Part shown: piece after piece, positions 24,301-32,643 of the stretch | How positions within the stretch are numbered: position 1 is the stretch's first letter | Layout: every line of letters starts with the position of its first letter | DNA from: Advenella kashmirensis W13003 | Lineage (GTDB): Bacteria > Pseudomonadota > Gammaproteobacteria > Burkholderiales > Burkholderiaceae_B | DNA: 64,000 nucleotides | Reading direction: 5' to 3' | NCBI RefSeq assembly: GCF_000506985.1 | Contig: NZ_KI650981.1 | Coordinates: 419,122 to 483,121, forward strand | The notes under the pieces: model-generated | The model's input: only the letters and a program-made list of their open reading frames with translations | Databases searched by the model: none | Told to the model about the DNA's origin: nothing | Program-made: the position numbers and the translations under genes

Positions 24301-27067
24301 GCTTGCGAAAGGCGCCCATGAGCCGGGCGACATCGTCAAAGTGCAGCCCGGTAGTAGGTTCGTCAAACAGGAACAGGCTGCCTTTTTTGGCCACCTTGGC
24401 AGCGGAAATACCACTGCGTGCCGCTTCGGCCAGGTGACCGGCCAGCTTGAGGCGCTGGGCCTCGCCGCCAGACAGCGTTGGAACCGGCTGACCAAGTTTG
24501 AGGTATTCCAGGCCGACATCGACAAGCGGTGACAGGCTGGTTTGCACATCGCGCAAACCCTTGAAGAATGTCAAGGCTTCGCTGATGGTCATGTCCAGTA
24601 CCTGATCGATGGATGCGCTGTTGCCCAGGTGTTCGACACGCACTTCGAGAATTTCCGGACGGAATCGCTTGCCATCGCAGTCGGGGCAGCGGATGTACAC
24701 ATCCGACAGGAATTGCATTTCGACATGCTCGAAGCCTGTGCCGCCGCAAGTCGGGCAACGGCCATCGCCGCTGTTGAAACTGAAAGTGCCCGGCGTATAG
24801 CCGCGTTCCCGGGCGGTGGGCGCCTGGGAGAAAAGCTTGCGGATGGCGTCGAAGGCGCCGACATAACTGGCCGGATTGGACCGGGCGGTTTTGCCGATCG
24901 GGCTTTGATCGACCATGACGACTCCGGCAACCTGCTCGGCGCCCAGGAGCCGGGTGAACTCTCCAGGTGCTTCGGTCGGCCGGCCAAAATGCTTGAGCAG
25001 AGCAGGGTAGAGCACATCCTGCACCAGCGTGGATTTGCCCGAGCCCGATACGCCTGTGAGGCAGACCAGGCGACCCAGAGGGAAGGCGACATCGACATTC
25101 TGCAGGTTGTTGGCGCTGACGCCTTCAAGGATCAGTTTGGGCGTATTGTTCTGCACGGGCATTGGGCGGGGCGCTTCGACGCGCAACTGGCCGCTCAGAT
25201 AACGCCCGGTCAAGGAACGGGCGTCGCGCAGGCGTTGCGGCGTGCCGTCAAAGACAATTTCTCCGCCGCGTTCACCCGGCCCGGGACCCATATCCAGAAT
25301 ACGGTCGGCGGCCACCATGACCTGAGGATCGTGCTCGACAACGACCAGCGTGTTACCTGCGTCGCGCAAGCGGTGCAGAACCTGCACGATCCGGTGCATA
25401 TCGCGCGGATGCAGGCCGATGGACGGTTCGTCCAGCACGAAAAGTGTATTGACCAGCGAGGTGCCCAGTGCTGTGGTCAGGTTGATGCGCTGCACTTCGC
25501 CGCCGGACAGCGTCCGGCTTTGCCGGTCCAGGCTGAGGTAACCCAGACCGACATTGCAGAGAAAATCAAGCCTGTTACGGATTTCCTGAAGCACCAGATC
25601 CATGGCGCTGTCCATGAAAACGGACAGTGCCAGCGTGGTAAAGAATTGACGTACCTGCGTGATCGGCAGGCGCATCAGATCGTGGATACCCAGACCGTCC
25701 AGCGTATCGAGCTGGGGCACGGACCATTTTGCATGCACCGGCATGAATCGGGTATACGTGCCCATGATGTCGTCTCTGACAGGAGCATCGCCCAGCCGCC
25801 ACAGGGTGGCATCGGGCTTGAGACGTGAGCCGTGGCAGGCCGGGCAGGGCGTGTAGCTACGATATTTGGACAGCAGGACGCGCACATGCATTTTGTACGA
25901 CTTGGTTTCAAGCCAGTCGAAAAAACGCTGTGCACCATACCACTGATGTTTCCAGGCCGACGGGCCGCCTTTCCATTCGGGATCGCCATAGAGCACCCAG
26001 TGTTTTTCGGCGTCGTTGAGTTGTTTCCAGGGCGTATCGATGCGGATGCCGGCCTTTTTGGCGTATTGCATCATTTCGGTCTGGCATTCGCTATAGCTGG
26101 GCGTTTGCCAGGGTTTGACCGCGCCTTCCTGCAATGTCTTGGTTTCGTCGGGAATGACCAGGCCGAAATCAATGCCCATGGCGCGACCGAAGCCCCGGCA
26201 GGTTTCGCAGGCACCCAGCGGCGAGTTAAACGAAAAAGTGCTGGGTAGCGGCGATGAATAGGTAATGTCGCAATTGGCGCAGTGCAGTTGTTCACTGAAC
26301 TTCCAGGTTTCCAGCGCCTGGCTGTCGTTGTCTACGGCGTAGACGGTGCACATGCCGCTGCCGTAGCGCAGGCAGGCTTCGAGTCCTTCAATGACGCGGG
26401 CTTTTTCGGCCGTCGAAAAACGAAAGCGGTCCTGAACGACATGCAGGACGCGGCTGATTTCGATTTTCTGGGTTTTGCTGCGGCCTTTTTGCGCCACCGT
26501 GACACTGCGTTCTTCTTCGGCATGAACGCGGGTATAGCCTTGCTGCTCCAGATATTGCCGGACTTCCTCTTCTGTGTAGTTGCCGGGAACGACCACAGGG
26601 AAAGTGAGGATCAGGCGCGGATCGCCCAGCGCGGGCGTGGTGGTCGCGAGAAAGTCGAAAATGGTATCGGGGTTATCCTTGCGCACTTCGGTTGCGCACT
26701 GGCGGCAATACAATCTGGCCGCCCGGGCAAAGAGCAGTTTGATGTGATCATTCAATTCGGTCATGGTACCGACGGAACTGCGCGAATTGCGTACCGGATT
26801 GGTCTGGTCGATGGCAATGGCGGGCAAAATGCCTTCAATACGGTCCGCTTGTGGCTTGTCCATGCGATCCAGAAACTGTCGCGCGTAGGGCGAAAACGTT
26901 TCGACGTACTTGCGCTGCCCTTCAGCATAAAGCGTGTCAAATGCCAGTGAACTTTTGCCGGACCCCGATACGCCCGTGACGACCACGAATTCGCCGGTGT
27001 TGAAGGTGACATCGAGATTTTTGAGATTATTTTGCCTGGCGCCGAATATCCGGATCTGCGAACTCAT
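21368..27067 (-). CDS. uvrA: Double-length UvrA (tandem fusion), excinuclease ABC subunit A
   Basis: 1899 residues from the ATG at 27067, which has GGAG 6 bases upstream; the open frame extends 13 codons further with no ATG or ribosome site. UvrA is normally about 940 residues. Here two complete UvrA-like units follow each other, with four Walker A loops GVSGSGKS near residues 34, 672, 1046 and 1571 and four LSGGE signatures. Cys pairs of zinc modules occur in both halves (CPTCGGTGFEH, then CPICEGQGMRT). It recognises DNA damage in nucleotide excision repair. A LexA box lies upstream. Such fused forms are known in some Burkholderiales. Confidence 0.93.
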   Translation of the reverse strand: MSSQIRIFGARQNNLKNLDVTFNTGEFVVVTGVSGSGKSSLAFDTLYAEGQRKYVETFSPYARQFLDRMDKPQADRIEGILPAIAIDQTNPVRNSRSSVGTMTELNDHIKLLFARAARLYCRQCATEVRKDNPDTIFDFLATTTPALGDPRLILTFPVVVPGNYTEEEVRQYLEQQGYTRVHAEEERSVTVAQKGRSKTQKIEISRVLHVVQDRFRFSTAEKARVIEGLEACLRYGSGMCTVYAVDNDSQALETWKFSEQLHCANCDITYSSPLPSTFSFNSPLGACETCRGFGRAMGIDFGLVIPDETKTLQEGAVKPWQTPSYSECQTEMMQYAKKAGIRIDTPWKQLNDAEKHWVLYGDPEWKGGPSAWKHQWYGAQRFFDWLETKSYKMHVRVLLSKYRSYTPCPACHGSRLKPDATLWRLGDAPVRDDIMGTYTRFMPVHAKWSVPQLDTLDGLGIHDLMRLPITQVRQFFTTLALSVFMDSAMDLVLQEIRNRLDFLCNVGLGYLSLDRQSRTLSGGEVQRINLTTALGTSLVNTLFVLDEPSIGLHPRDMHRIVQVLHRLRDAGNTLVVVEHDPQVMVAADRILDMGPGPGERGGEIVFDGTPQRLRDARSLTGRYLSGQLRVEAPRPMPVQNNTPKLILEGVSANNLQNVDVAFPLGRLVCLTGVSGSGKSTLVQDVLYPALLKHFGRPTEAPGEFTRLLGAEQVAGVVMVDQSPIGKTARSNPASYVGAFDAIRKLFSQAPTARERGYTPGTFSFNSGDGRCPTCGGTGFEHVEMQFLSDVYIRCPDCDGKRFRPEILEVRVEHLGNSASIDQVLDMTISEALTFFKGLRDVQTSLSPLVDVGLEYLKLGQPVPTLSGGEAQRLKLAGHLAEAARSGISAAKVAKKGSLFLFDEPTTGLHFDDVARLMGAFRKLLAAGHSLLVIEHNLDVIRSADWLIDLGPEGGVDGGRIVAEGTPATVMEIAASHTGTALREYESDIIASVPLSLQEPEGEYATDTLQAGERETPSQIDILNAKEHNLKGVNVHIPHNTFTVITGVSGSGKSTLAFDILFNEGQRRYLESLNAYARAVVQPAGKPDVDAIYGIPPTVAIEQRTSRGGRKSTVGTMTETHHFLRLLYVKLGTQYCPDCQVPVEPQSQEQIFARIMSQCKGRHIGVLAPLVTARKGYYTDLAKWAEGKGYTHLRVDGDFIPVKPWPRLDRYKEHTIELPVADLVIGPAVESQLKDALHSALETGHGTMSIILDLDPADPLHASELEQQHFSTKRACPSCGTSFPEPDPRLFSYNSKHGWCHSCFGTGVKLTGFDEEQTGEEESWKNLPGEEEHELAACPACHGQRLNRNALAVRWKDRSIADLAALPVTEAHTFFAGLVLKGRDADIARDILNEIKSRLAFMEEVGLGYLGLDRSAPTLSGGEAQRIRLAAQLGSNLQGVCYILDEPTIGLHPRDNRILLNALSRLEGNGNTLVVVEHDDDTIRRAEHIIDIGPGAGVRGGTVVAQGSYEDIIANERSLTGRYLAHPMTHPLQPGQAIDGDTGFIHIHGAHLHNLQHVNVRIPKGRLSVITGVSGSGKSTLARDVLLDNLKGVVGVKNPAAWRGCADITGWESLDRVLEVDQTPIGKTPRSCPATYIGFWDDVRRQFAETRDAKIRGWSTSRFSFNTGDGRCPICEGQGMRTIEMSFLPDVKVPCEACGGDRFNPDTLAIRLREKNVGEVLKMEVDDAIPYFAAHPRVKRSLQLLQDVGLGYLTLGQPSPTLSGGEAQRIKLVSELVKARLDEGVIKTGRASRRPHTLYVLDEPTVGLSMADVEKLIVVLHRLVQAGNTVVVIEHNLDIMAEADWIVDMGPEGGNGGGQVVAMGPVKDIIAKKAASHTGVVLEEFLDRLDQTTPVEASET

Positions 27068-27127
27068 GAAGTGCTCCGATGGACTTCGACGCATGCCGAA
27101 GTGCAATGAGGATAAGGATGAATCTTA

Positions 27128-27143
27128 CTGTATAAATAAACAG
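27128..27143 (-). promoter_or_regulatory. LexA (SOS) box of uvrA
   Basis: CTGTATAAATAAACAG fits the LexA consensus CTGT-N8-ACAG exactly and is preceded by TA, as in strong boxes. It lies 61 bases before the uvrA start codon. The rest of the 373-base gap to the PdxA-family gene (27144-27440) shows no other clear signal. Confidence 0.85.
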
Positions 27144-27440
27144 GTGTAGTATTGTCGCATATTAATCTATTTCTGGCATGACACAACGAAAAAAACGCCG
27201 AGACAGGCCCACAAAATACGCAACAGAAGTCGATAAGATGGGGACGACTCAGCCGATTCACAGTGCCGGTATGGTCAGCAGGCCGATCATTGCGAGCGTG
27301 CTCTTTTCGAGGCTTGCGCAGTCCGTGTTTTGTTTGTATTGTGCCGGGATTGCGATTACACTTTTGCACGCTTCGTGCTTGTCCATTGTCATCTGCTGAA
27401 TGCCCCTTTTCCTCCGACCTGCCAAATTGTCCTTTCCTTT

Positions 27441-28466
27441 ATGAGTACTGAATCCAGTCAAATGCCAACCCCGCCTTTGGGGCTTACCATGGGCGATGCC
27501 GCCGGTATAGGACCGGAACTGGTGGTCAAACTGTTCAATGAAGGGCTGCCCGCACCCGCGGTAGTGTACGGCGATGCCGGTGCTCTCAGGCGGGCCATCT
27601 CCCAATTGGGGCTGGCGCTCACTGTCGCTTCATATCCGTCGGTGACGCAGTGGCAGGAAGCACTTGCAAATCCGGCCGTGCCGTCTGCCATCCCGGTTAT
27701 TGAATGTGGCGATGCCCTGCCGGATGAATTGCCCATGGGGCAGGTCAACGCCCAGGCAGGCCTGGCTTCTTACCATTTTCTACTGCGGGCCATTGCTGAT
27801 GCCATGGCGGGGCGGATCTCGGCCATTGTCACGGCGCCACTGAATAAGCTGTCGTTGCGCGCGGGCGGGGTTGATTTTCCAGGCCATACGGAAATCCTGG
27901 CCCATGTCGCCGGCGTCCCCTGGGTGGCGATGATGTTGCTCAATGAGCAGTTGCGTGTGATCCTGACCACGATCCATGTGCCTTTGAGTGCCGTGCCGGG
28001 CCTGATCACATTTGAAAACGAGCTGGAAACGATCCGCCTCGCGGCGCGCGCCTGCCACATGCTAGGACAGGACACCCCGCGGATTGCCGTTGCCGGGTTG
28101 AATCCGCATGCGGGTGAGGGTGGGCGGTTTGGCCATGAAGACGAGGCGATTATCCGTCCGGCGGTCGAGGCGGCGCGAACGCAGGGTCTGGACGTCACCG
28201 GACCGCATCCGGGCGATACCGTCTTCATGCGCGCCCGCCAGGGCGAGTTTGATATCGTAGTGGCGCAGTATCATGACCAGGGTCTCATTCCCGTGAAATA
28301 TCTGGGCGTGGACCACGGGGTTAATGTGACAGTGGGCCTGCCTTTTGTTCGAACAAGTGTCGATCACGGCACCGCGTATGATATTGCCGGAAAAGGGATC
28401 GCAGACCCGTCTTCATTGAGAGTCGCCTGTGAGTTGGCGCTACGAATGCAGATCCCCGCTGTCTGA
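27441..28466 (+). CDS. pdxA: PdxA-family 4-phosphoerythronate/hydroxythreonine-phosphate dehydrogenase
   Basis: 341 residues from the ATG at 27441. The TMGDAAGIGPE start, the metal-binding AGLNPHAGEGG and the C-terminal AQYHDQGLIPVKYLG and VGLPFVRTSVDHGTAYDIAGKG are intact. Canonical PdxA makes the PLP precursor from 4-phosphohydroxy-threonine. The MGDxAGIGPE form and YHDQGLIPVKYL resemble the PdxA2 branch, which acts on threonate-type phosphates, so the branch is uncertain. In many bacteria pdxA lies between surA and rsmA; here those two are adjacent without it. No strong ribosome site is seen. Confidence 0.85.
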   Translation: MSTESSQMPTPPLGLTMGDAAGIGPELVVKLFNEGLPAPAVVYGDAGALRRAISQLGLALTVASYPSVTQWQEALANPAVPSAIPVIECGDALPDELPMGQVNAQAGLASYHFLLRAIADAMAGRISAIVTAPLNKLSLRAGGVDFPGHTEILAHVAGVPWVAMMLLNEQLRVILTTIHVPLSAVPGLITFENELETIRLAARACHMLGQDTPRIAVAGLNPHAGEGGRFGHEDEAIIRPAVEAARTQGLDVTGPHPGDTVFMRARQGEFDIVVAQYHDQGLIPVKYLGVDHGVNVTVGLPFVRTSVDHGTAYDIAGKGIADPSSLRVACELALRMQIPAV

Positions 28467-28522
28467 TTTTTGCCCGGCCGCAGCTTCAAATGTGCAAATT
28501 CATGGATAAACGCATGATTTAA

Positions 28523-28531
28523 TGCTAGAAT
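28523..28531 (+). promoter_or_regulatory. Extended -10 promoter of the 42-residue protein gene
   Basis: TGCTAGAAT matches an extended -10 (TGnTATAAT) 35 bases before the ATG at 28566. No convincing -35 is needed or seen. Confidence 0.5.
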
Positions 28532-28565
28532 AGCAGATTACGTAAAAATTTTCTCGGAGATTCTC

Positions 28566-28694
28566 ATGGCAGAAGTCAAACGCACTCGCCGCAACACGCT
28601 GGAGCGTCGTTGCCTGGGTAAAGCATTCAAACGTCTTTTCGTACGCTCTCCTAAAGGCGTATTCAAAATGCTGGAAAAAGTCAAACGCGCCTAA
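28566..28694 (+). CDS. Small basic protein of unknown function
   Basis: 42 residues, strongly basic, beginning MAEVKRTRRNTLERRCLGKA and ending in EKVKRA; about one third of residues are Lys or Arg. A GGAGA site lies 6 bases before the ATG, and an extended -10 is found upstream. Charge and size suggest RNA, ribosome or DNA binding, but I do not recognise the family. The following 170 bases are non-coding, structured, and end in a terminator. Confidence 0.7.
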   Translation: MAEVKRTRRNTLERRCLGKAFKRLFVRSPKGVFKMLEKVKRA

Positions 28695-28862
28695 GCAAAG
28701 ATATCGGGCAAAGGTATTGGCACCTCTTTTGGGGAGCGAACCAGGCGCCCCTGCCGGCAGGATGTAATGAAGGTTGAACGACAGCACGCTTGACCTCTGG
28801 GTTTAGCCGGCAAACTGAACGCATGAATGTGATGCGCGGCAGCGAACAAAAAGTCATCAACG
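28695..28862 (+). other. Structured non-coding stretch, possible sRNA or long 3' UTR
   Basis: No ORF of note. Several pairings are possible: AGGT/ACCT, GGGG/CCCC, and TGCCGGC with GCCGGCA enclosing about 50 bases. It runs straight into an intrinsic terminator. It could be the 3' UTR of the 42-residue gene or a small RNA processed from it. It matches no RNA family I can name. The stretch after the terminator to 29078 shows nothing clear. Confidence 0.3.
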
Positions 28863-28889
28863 AAAAGCCACTTTTGAAAGTGGCTTTTT
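28863..28889 (+). terminator. Intrinsic terminator
   Basis: AAAAGCCACTTT (28863-28874) pairs with AAAGTGGCTTTT (28877-28888), followed by T and C. Confidence 0.75.
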
Positions 28890-29078
28890 CGCGTCCGTCT
28901 GCGGCAACAAGCGAAGGGGGCATGACCGGTTGATCGCGTGCTCCGGCTCTTACGCAGGCCGTTAGCGCCAATTCATGCGGTTTACTTTTTGCTACAAGTT
29001 GCACATCGTATTTAAAACAATCTCTGCTATCGTTAACGAACAAAAAATCAATAATGCTCGGGATAGATATATAAGGCT

Positions 29079-30011
29079 ATGACGCAGAATCTCTATTTTT
29101 TTACGGTGTTGACGCCTACCTACAATCGCGCGCACACTCTCGAGCGCGTCTATGAGTCGTTGTGCGAACAGCAATTCAAGGATTTTGAGTGGCTGGTGGT
29201 TGATGACGGTTCAACCGACAATACCCGTAACAAAATTGAAGCCTGGCAGGCGGAGTCGCCGTTTCCGATACGCTACGTCTGGCAGCCCAATCAGCACAAA
29301 AAAACGGCATTCAATACCGGGGTCAAAGAAGCCTGGGGTCGCCTGACGGTTGCGCTCGACAGTGACGATACGCTGCTGCCCGATTCCCTGCAGTCTATGG
29401 CCGATGTGTGGCGAGGCATCCCCGATGACCTGAAAAGCGGCTACATTGCGGTGATCGGACTGTGCGCGCGTCCCGATGGCAGCATCGTGGGAGATCGCTA
29501 TCCTCAAGATGTGATGGACATGACATCGCTGGACATGAATTTCAAATGTCATGTCAAGGGTGAAAAATTCGGTTGCCTGCAAACCGAAGTGCTCAAACAT
29601 TTTCCTTTCCCGGAGGATATCGAGGGGTTCGTGCCCGAAAGCATGGTGTGGCGCGCGATTGCGCGAGATGGATACCTGACGCGCTTTGTTAATCAGGTCT
29701 TTCGCATTTACCATGAAAGCGAAGATTCACTGAGCCTCGAAGGTGCGCAGTCGGGTGAGAAACATGCTCTGGGCATTCTACTGCTCGCCCGCGATACCGT
29801 GGTCAACTGTCTGCCCTGGTTCCGCTTTCAGCCGGTAGCGTTTTTGCAGGCTGCGGCCCGTTATACCCGTTTCCGGCTTCATTTGCAGCACGCGGGCAAA
29901 CGGTTGCCGCCGGCAGGAGAATTGCAGGGCAATATGTCGAAACTGCTGGTCTCTATTATGTTCCCGGTTGGCTGGGCGCTTTATTTGAGGGATCGACGTC
30001 GCCACGCATAA
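29079..30011 (+). CDS. Family 2 glycosyltransferase
   Basis: 310 residues. The GT-A fold motifs are clear: FTVLTPTYNRAHTLERVYES at the N terminus, VVDDGSTDNT (Asp42, Asp43) and the metal-binding LDSDDT (94-98). It transfers a sugar from a nucleotide donor, probably to a surface glycan; the acceptor is unknown. A short hydrophobic stretch near the C terminus (LLVSIMFPVGWALYL) may touch the membrane. It stands alone, without other polysaccharide genes. Confidence 0.88.
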   Translation: MTQNLYFFTVLTPTYNRAHTLERVYESLCEQQFKDFEWLVVDDGSTDNTRNKIEAWQAESPFPIRYVWQPNQHKKTAFNTGVKEAWGRLTVALDSDDTLLPDSLQSMADVWRGIPDDLKSGYIAVIGLCARPDGSIVGDRYPQDVMDMTSLDMNFKCHVKGEKFGCLQTEVLKHFPFPEDIEGFVPESMVWRAIARDGYLTRFVNQVFRIYHESEDSLSLEGAQSGEKHALGILLLARDTVVNCLPWFRFQPVAFLQAAARYTRFRLHLQHAGKRLPPAGELQGNMSKLLVSIMFPVGWALYLRDRRRHA

Positions 30012-30049
30012 AGCGTCGCGACAGGGAGAACCTGGAATCACGTCTGCTA

Positions 30050-30075
30050 TTGACCCACTGACTTGACCCACTGAC
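30050..30075. repeat. Perfect 13-bp tandem repeat
   Basis: TTGACCCACTGAC occurs twice back to back (30050-30062 and 30063-30075), followed by CCCGGTCAA. The second copy's TTGACC can pair with GGTCAA at 30079-30084. It lies between two convergent genes. Confidence 0.7.
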
Positions 30076-30101
30076 CCCGGTCAAATCGTAAAAAGTCGTG
30101 A

Positions 30102-30605
30102 TCAATGCAGCGTAGGCGAGGGCGGTGTCGGCGAATCCGGCGGCGTATCCTCGTCGTTGCCGTCATTCTCGTCGTCTTCGTCCTCAACCAGCTCGCCTGC
30201 TTGCGGTTCACGCATCCCAAAAGGCAACATTTCTTCCAGGGAATCGCCCCATTCGACTTCCTCACCTTCGAAGTCGATCCGGACAAAACGCGCGTTTTCA
30301 ATATCGGTGATCTGGATGCCCCACAGAAACTCGCAGGCGTAGACTTCTTCCTCGGGGTTTTCCAGATCACTGGATTCGCTGACAAGGCGTGCGCCCGCAC
30401 CGCCCATTTCAAGCGTAACAATATCGTCTGAGTTGTCATCCGAAATATCCAGCGGCACGCCGAACGCCACCCATTCCATGCCATCTTCGGTCGTATCGAT
30501 TTCGGCGATAACCGGTTTGCCAAGGTAGGCGGTAAGGGCGTCGGCTGTTTTTTTCAGCAGCGAAATTTCGTAATCGGTAAAGGTGGGTTCAGGTACAAAG
30601 CTCAT
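30102..30605 (-). CDS. Acidic conserved protein of unknown function
   Basis: 167 residues with a globular part (about 1-135) beginning MSFVPEPTFTDYEISLLKKT and a very acidic, proline-rich tail (EDEDDENDGNDEDTPPDSPT). There are no signal peptide, membrane segment or catalytic motifs that I recognise. It converges with the glycosyltransferase gene and is divergent from ettA. Confidence 0.75.
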   Translation of the reverse strand: MSFVPEPTFTDYEISLLKKTADALTAYLGKPVIAEIDTTEDGMEWVAFGVPLDISDDNSDDIVTLEMGGAGARLVSESSDLENPEEEVYACEFLWGIQITDIENARFVRIDFEGEEVEWGDSLEEMLPFGMREPQAGELVEDEDDENDGNDEDTPPDSPTPPSPTLH

Positions 30606-30716
30606 GGCGGTGGTCCGTATTCAGGTCTTATTGCCATTGTAGCCGCCCTCTTGCGGCACGCAGCATGTTTATTTCATACAATGCTTATTTGAATTTATTT
30701 GCAAGCAAAATTAACT

Positions 30717-32390
30717 ATGGCCCAGTACGTTTATACGATGAATCGAGTCGGCAAAATCGTGCCTCCCAAGCGGCAGATTCTGCGCGATATTTCGCTCTCT
30801 TTTTTCCCGGGCGCCAAGATCGGTGTTCTTGGCCTGAATGGATCCGGCAAATCAACATTGCTCAAGATTATGGCGGGTATCGACAAGGATATCGACGGCG
30901 AAGCCATTCCCATGCCGGGCCTGAAGATCGGCTATCTGCCGCAGGAACCCGAGCTGGATCCCGATCATACCGTCAGGGAAGCGGTCGAGGCCGGACTGGG
31001 CGAGGTATTTGCCGCGCGCCAGCGGCTGGAGCAGGTGTATGCCGAGTACGCCGAACCTGATGCCGATTTTGATAAACTCGCGGCCGAGCAGGCAGAGCTT
31101 GAAGCGGTCATCTCCGCAGCGGCCTCCAGTGGTGCAGATGACATTGGCACCCAAATGGAAATTGCTGCCGATGCCTTGCGGCTGCCGCCGTGGGATGCGG
31201 TGGTCGGCAAACTGTCGGGTGGCGAGAAGCGTCGCGTGGCGCTGTGCAGACTGCTGTTGTCCAAGCCCGATATGCTGTTGCTGGATGAGCCGACCAACCA
31301 CCTGGATGCGGAAAGTGTCGAGTGGCTGGAGCAATTTCTGCAGAAATTCCCCGGTACCGTTGTGGGCGTGACCCACGATCGCTATTTTCTGGATAACGCC
31401 GCAGAATGGATTCTGGAACTTGATCGCGGCCATGGTATCCCCTGGAAAGGCAATTACAGTTCCTGGCTGGAACAGAAAGAAGCCCGCCTGGGACAGGAAG
31501 AGGCGAGCGAGTCGGCCCGGCAGAAAACCATTCGCAAGGAACTGGAATGGGTCCGGCAGAATCCCAAGGGTCGTCAGGCTAAATCCAAAGCCCGTCTGGC
31601 GCGTTTCGAAGAGCTGTCTTCTCACGAGTATCAGAAGCGCAACGAGACGCAGGAAATTTTTATTCCCGTCGCCGAGCGTCTGGGTAATGAAGTGATTGAA
31701 TTTGTCAATGTCAGCAAGGCATTTGGTGATCGCCTGCTGATTGATGATTTGAGTTTCAAAGTGCCGCCAGGCGCCATTGTCGGGATCATCGGCCCCAACG
31801 GCGCCGGTAAGTCTACCTTGTTTCGCATGATTGCAGGCAAGGAGCAGCCCGATTCTGGAGAGGTCAAGCTCGGCCAGACCGTGAATATTTCATTTGTCGA
31901 TCAATCGCGTGACACGCTGGCCAATGATCAGAGTGTGTTCGACTTTGTTTCACAGGGGTCCGATCTGCTGAACGTGGGTCGCTTTGAAATTCCCACCCGG
32001 GCCTACCTGGGCCGATTCAACTTCAAGGGTTCCGACCAGAACAAGCTGGTCGGTCAGTTATCCGGGGGTGAGCGCGGACGCCTGCATATGGCCAATACGC
32101 TGATCAAGGGCGGCAATGTGCTGCTGCTGGATGAACCGTCCAATGATCTTGATGTCGAAACCTTGCGTGCGCTGGAAGATGCCTTGCTGGAGTTTGCCGG
32201 CGCCGTCATGGTCATCAGCCATGACCGCTGGTTTCTGGATCGCATTGCCACTCATATACTGGCCTTCGAAGGGGATTCCAGCGTCGTGTTCTTTGACGGG
32301 AATTATCAGGAATACGAAGCGGACAAGAAAAAACGCCTGGGCGAAGAGGGGGCCAAACCCCGTCGCATACGCTACAAGGCGCTCAAGTAA
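30717..32390 (+). CDS. ettA: Energy-dependent translational throttle protein EttA (ABC-F)
   Basis: 557 residues from the ATG at 30717 (MAQYVYTMNRVGKIVPPKRQ). It has two ABC domains: LGLNGSGKST, LSGGEKRRVAL and LLDEPTNHLDAES in the first, and GPNGAGKST, LSGGERGRLHMA and LLDEPSNDLDVET in the second. The P-site tRNA interaction linker lies between them. It binds the ribosomal E site and gates early elongation by ATP/ADP ratio. There is no transmembrane segment, so it is not a transporter. It stands alone. Confidence 0.96.
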   Translation: MAQYVYTMNRVGKIVPPKRQILRDISLSFFPGAKIGVLGLNGSGKSTLLKIMAGIDKDIDGEAIPMPGLKIGYLPQEPELDPDHTVREAVEAGLGEVFAARQRLEQVYAEYAEPDADFDKLAAEQAELEAVISAAASSGADDIGTQMEIAADALRLPPWDAVVGKLSGGEKRRVALCRLLLSKPDMLLLDEPTNHLDAESVEWLEQFLQKFPGTVVGVTHDRYFLDNAAEWILELDRGHGIPWKGNYSSWLEQKEARLGQEEASESARQKTIRKELEWVRQNPKGRQAKSKARLARFEELSSHEYQKRNETQEIFIPVAERLGNEVIEFVNVSKAFGDRLLIDDLSFKVPPGAIVGIIGPNGAGKSTLFRMIAGKEQPDSGEVKLGQTVNISFVDQSRDTLANDQSVFDFVSQGSDLLNVGRFEIPTRAYLGRFNFKGSDQNKLVGQLSGGERGRLHMANTLIKGGNVLLLDEPSNDLDVETLRALEDALLEFAGAVMVISHDRWFLDRIATHILAFEGDSSVVFFDGNYQEYEADKKKRLGEEGAKPRRIRYKALK

Positions 32391-32643
32391 CGCAATCGAT
32401 GTGGTGCCGGCCGGTCGTACTGACGCGATCGGCCCACTGCAACGTTGCATTTTACCCACGTGAGCATATGGGCTTATTTCAGTTGATATCATTTCGATTG
32501 CAATAAACCATCTCTGTAACAAAGAGCCACGCACAGTTTGGTCGTGCCAAGTTTTCCGGAGTATAGTGGGACTTAAGGCGTTTGAGACTAGCATCTGCTT
32601 GACCAATGCGCGAGACTATTTTCATTACACTCAGGAGCACAAT

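Noticed and set aside
21398-25828. Long plus-strand ORFs (568 and 428 codons) opposite uvrA
   Set aside because: They are antisense shadows of a strongly coding, GC-biased gene; no ribosome sites, no recognisable domains, and the uvrA reading is complete.
30665-31060. 131-codon ORF overlapping the ettA start
   Set aside because: Out of frame with ettA, with no domain and no ribosome site.
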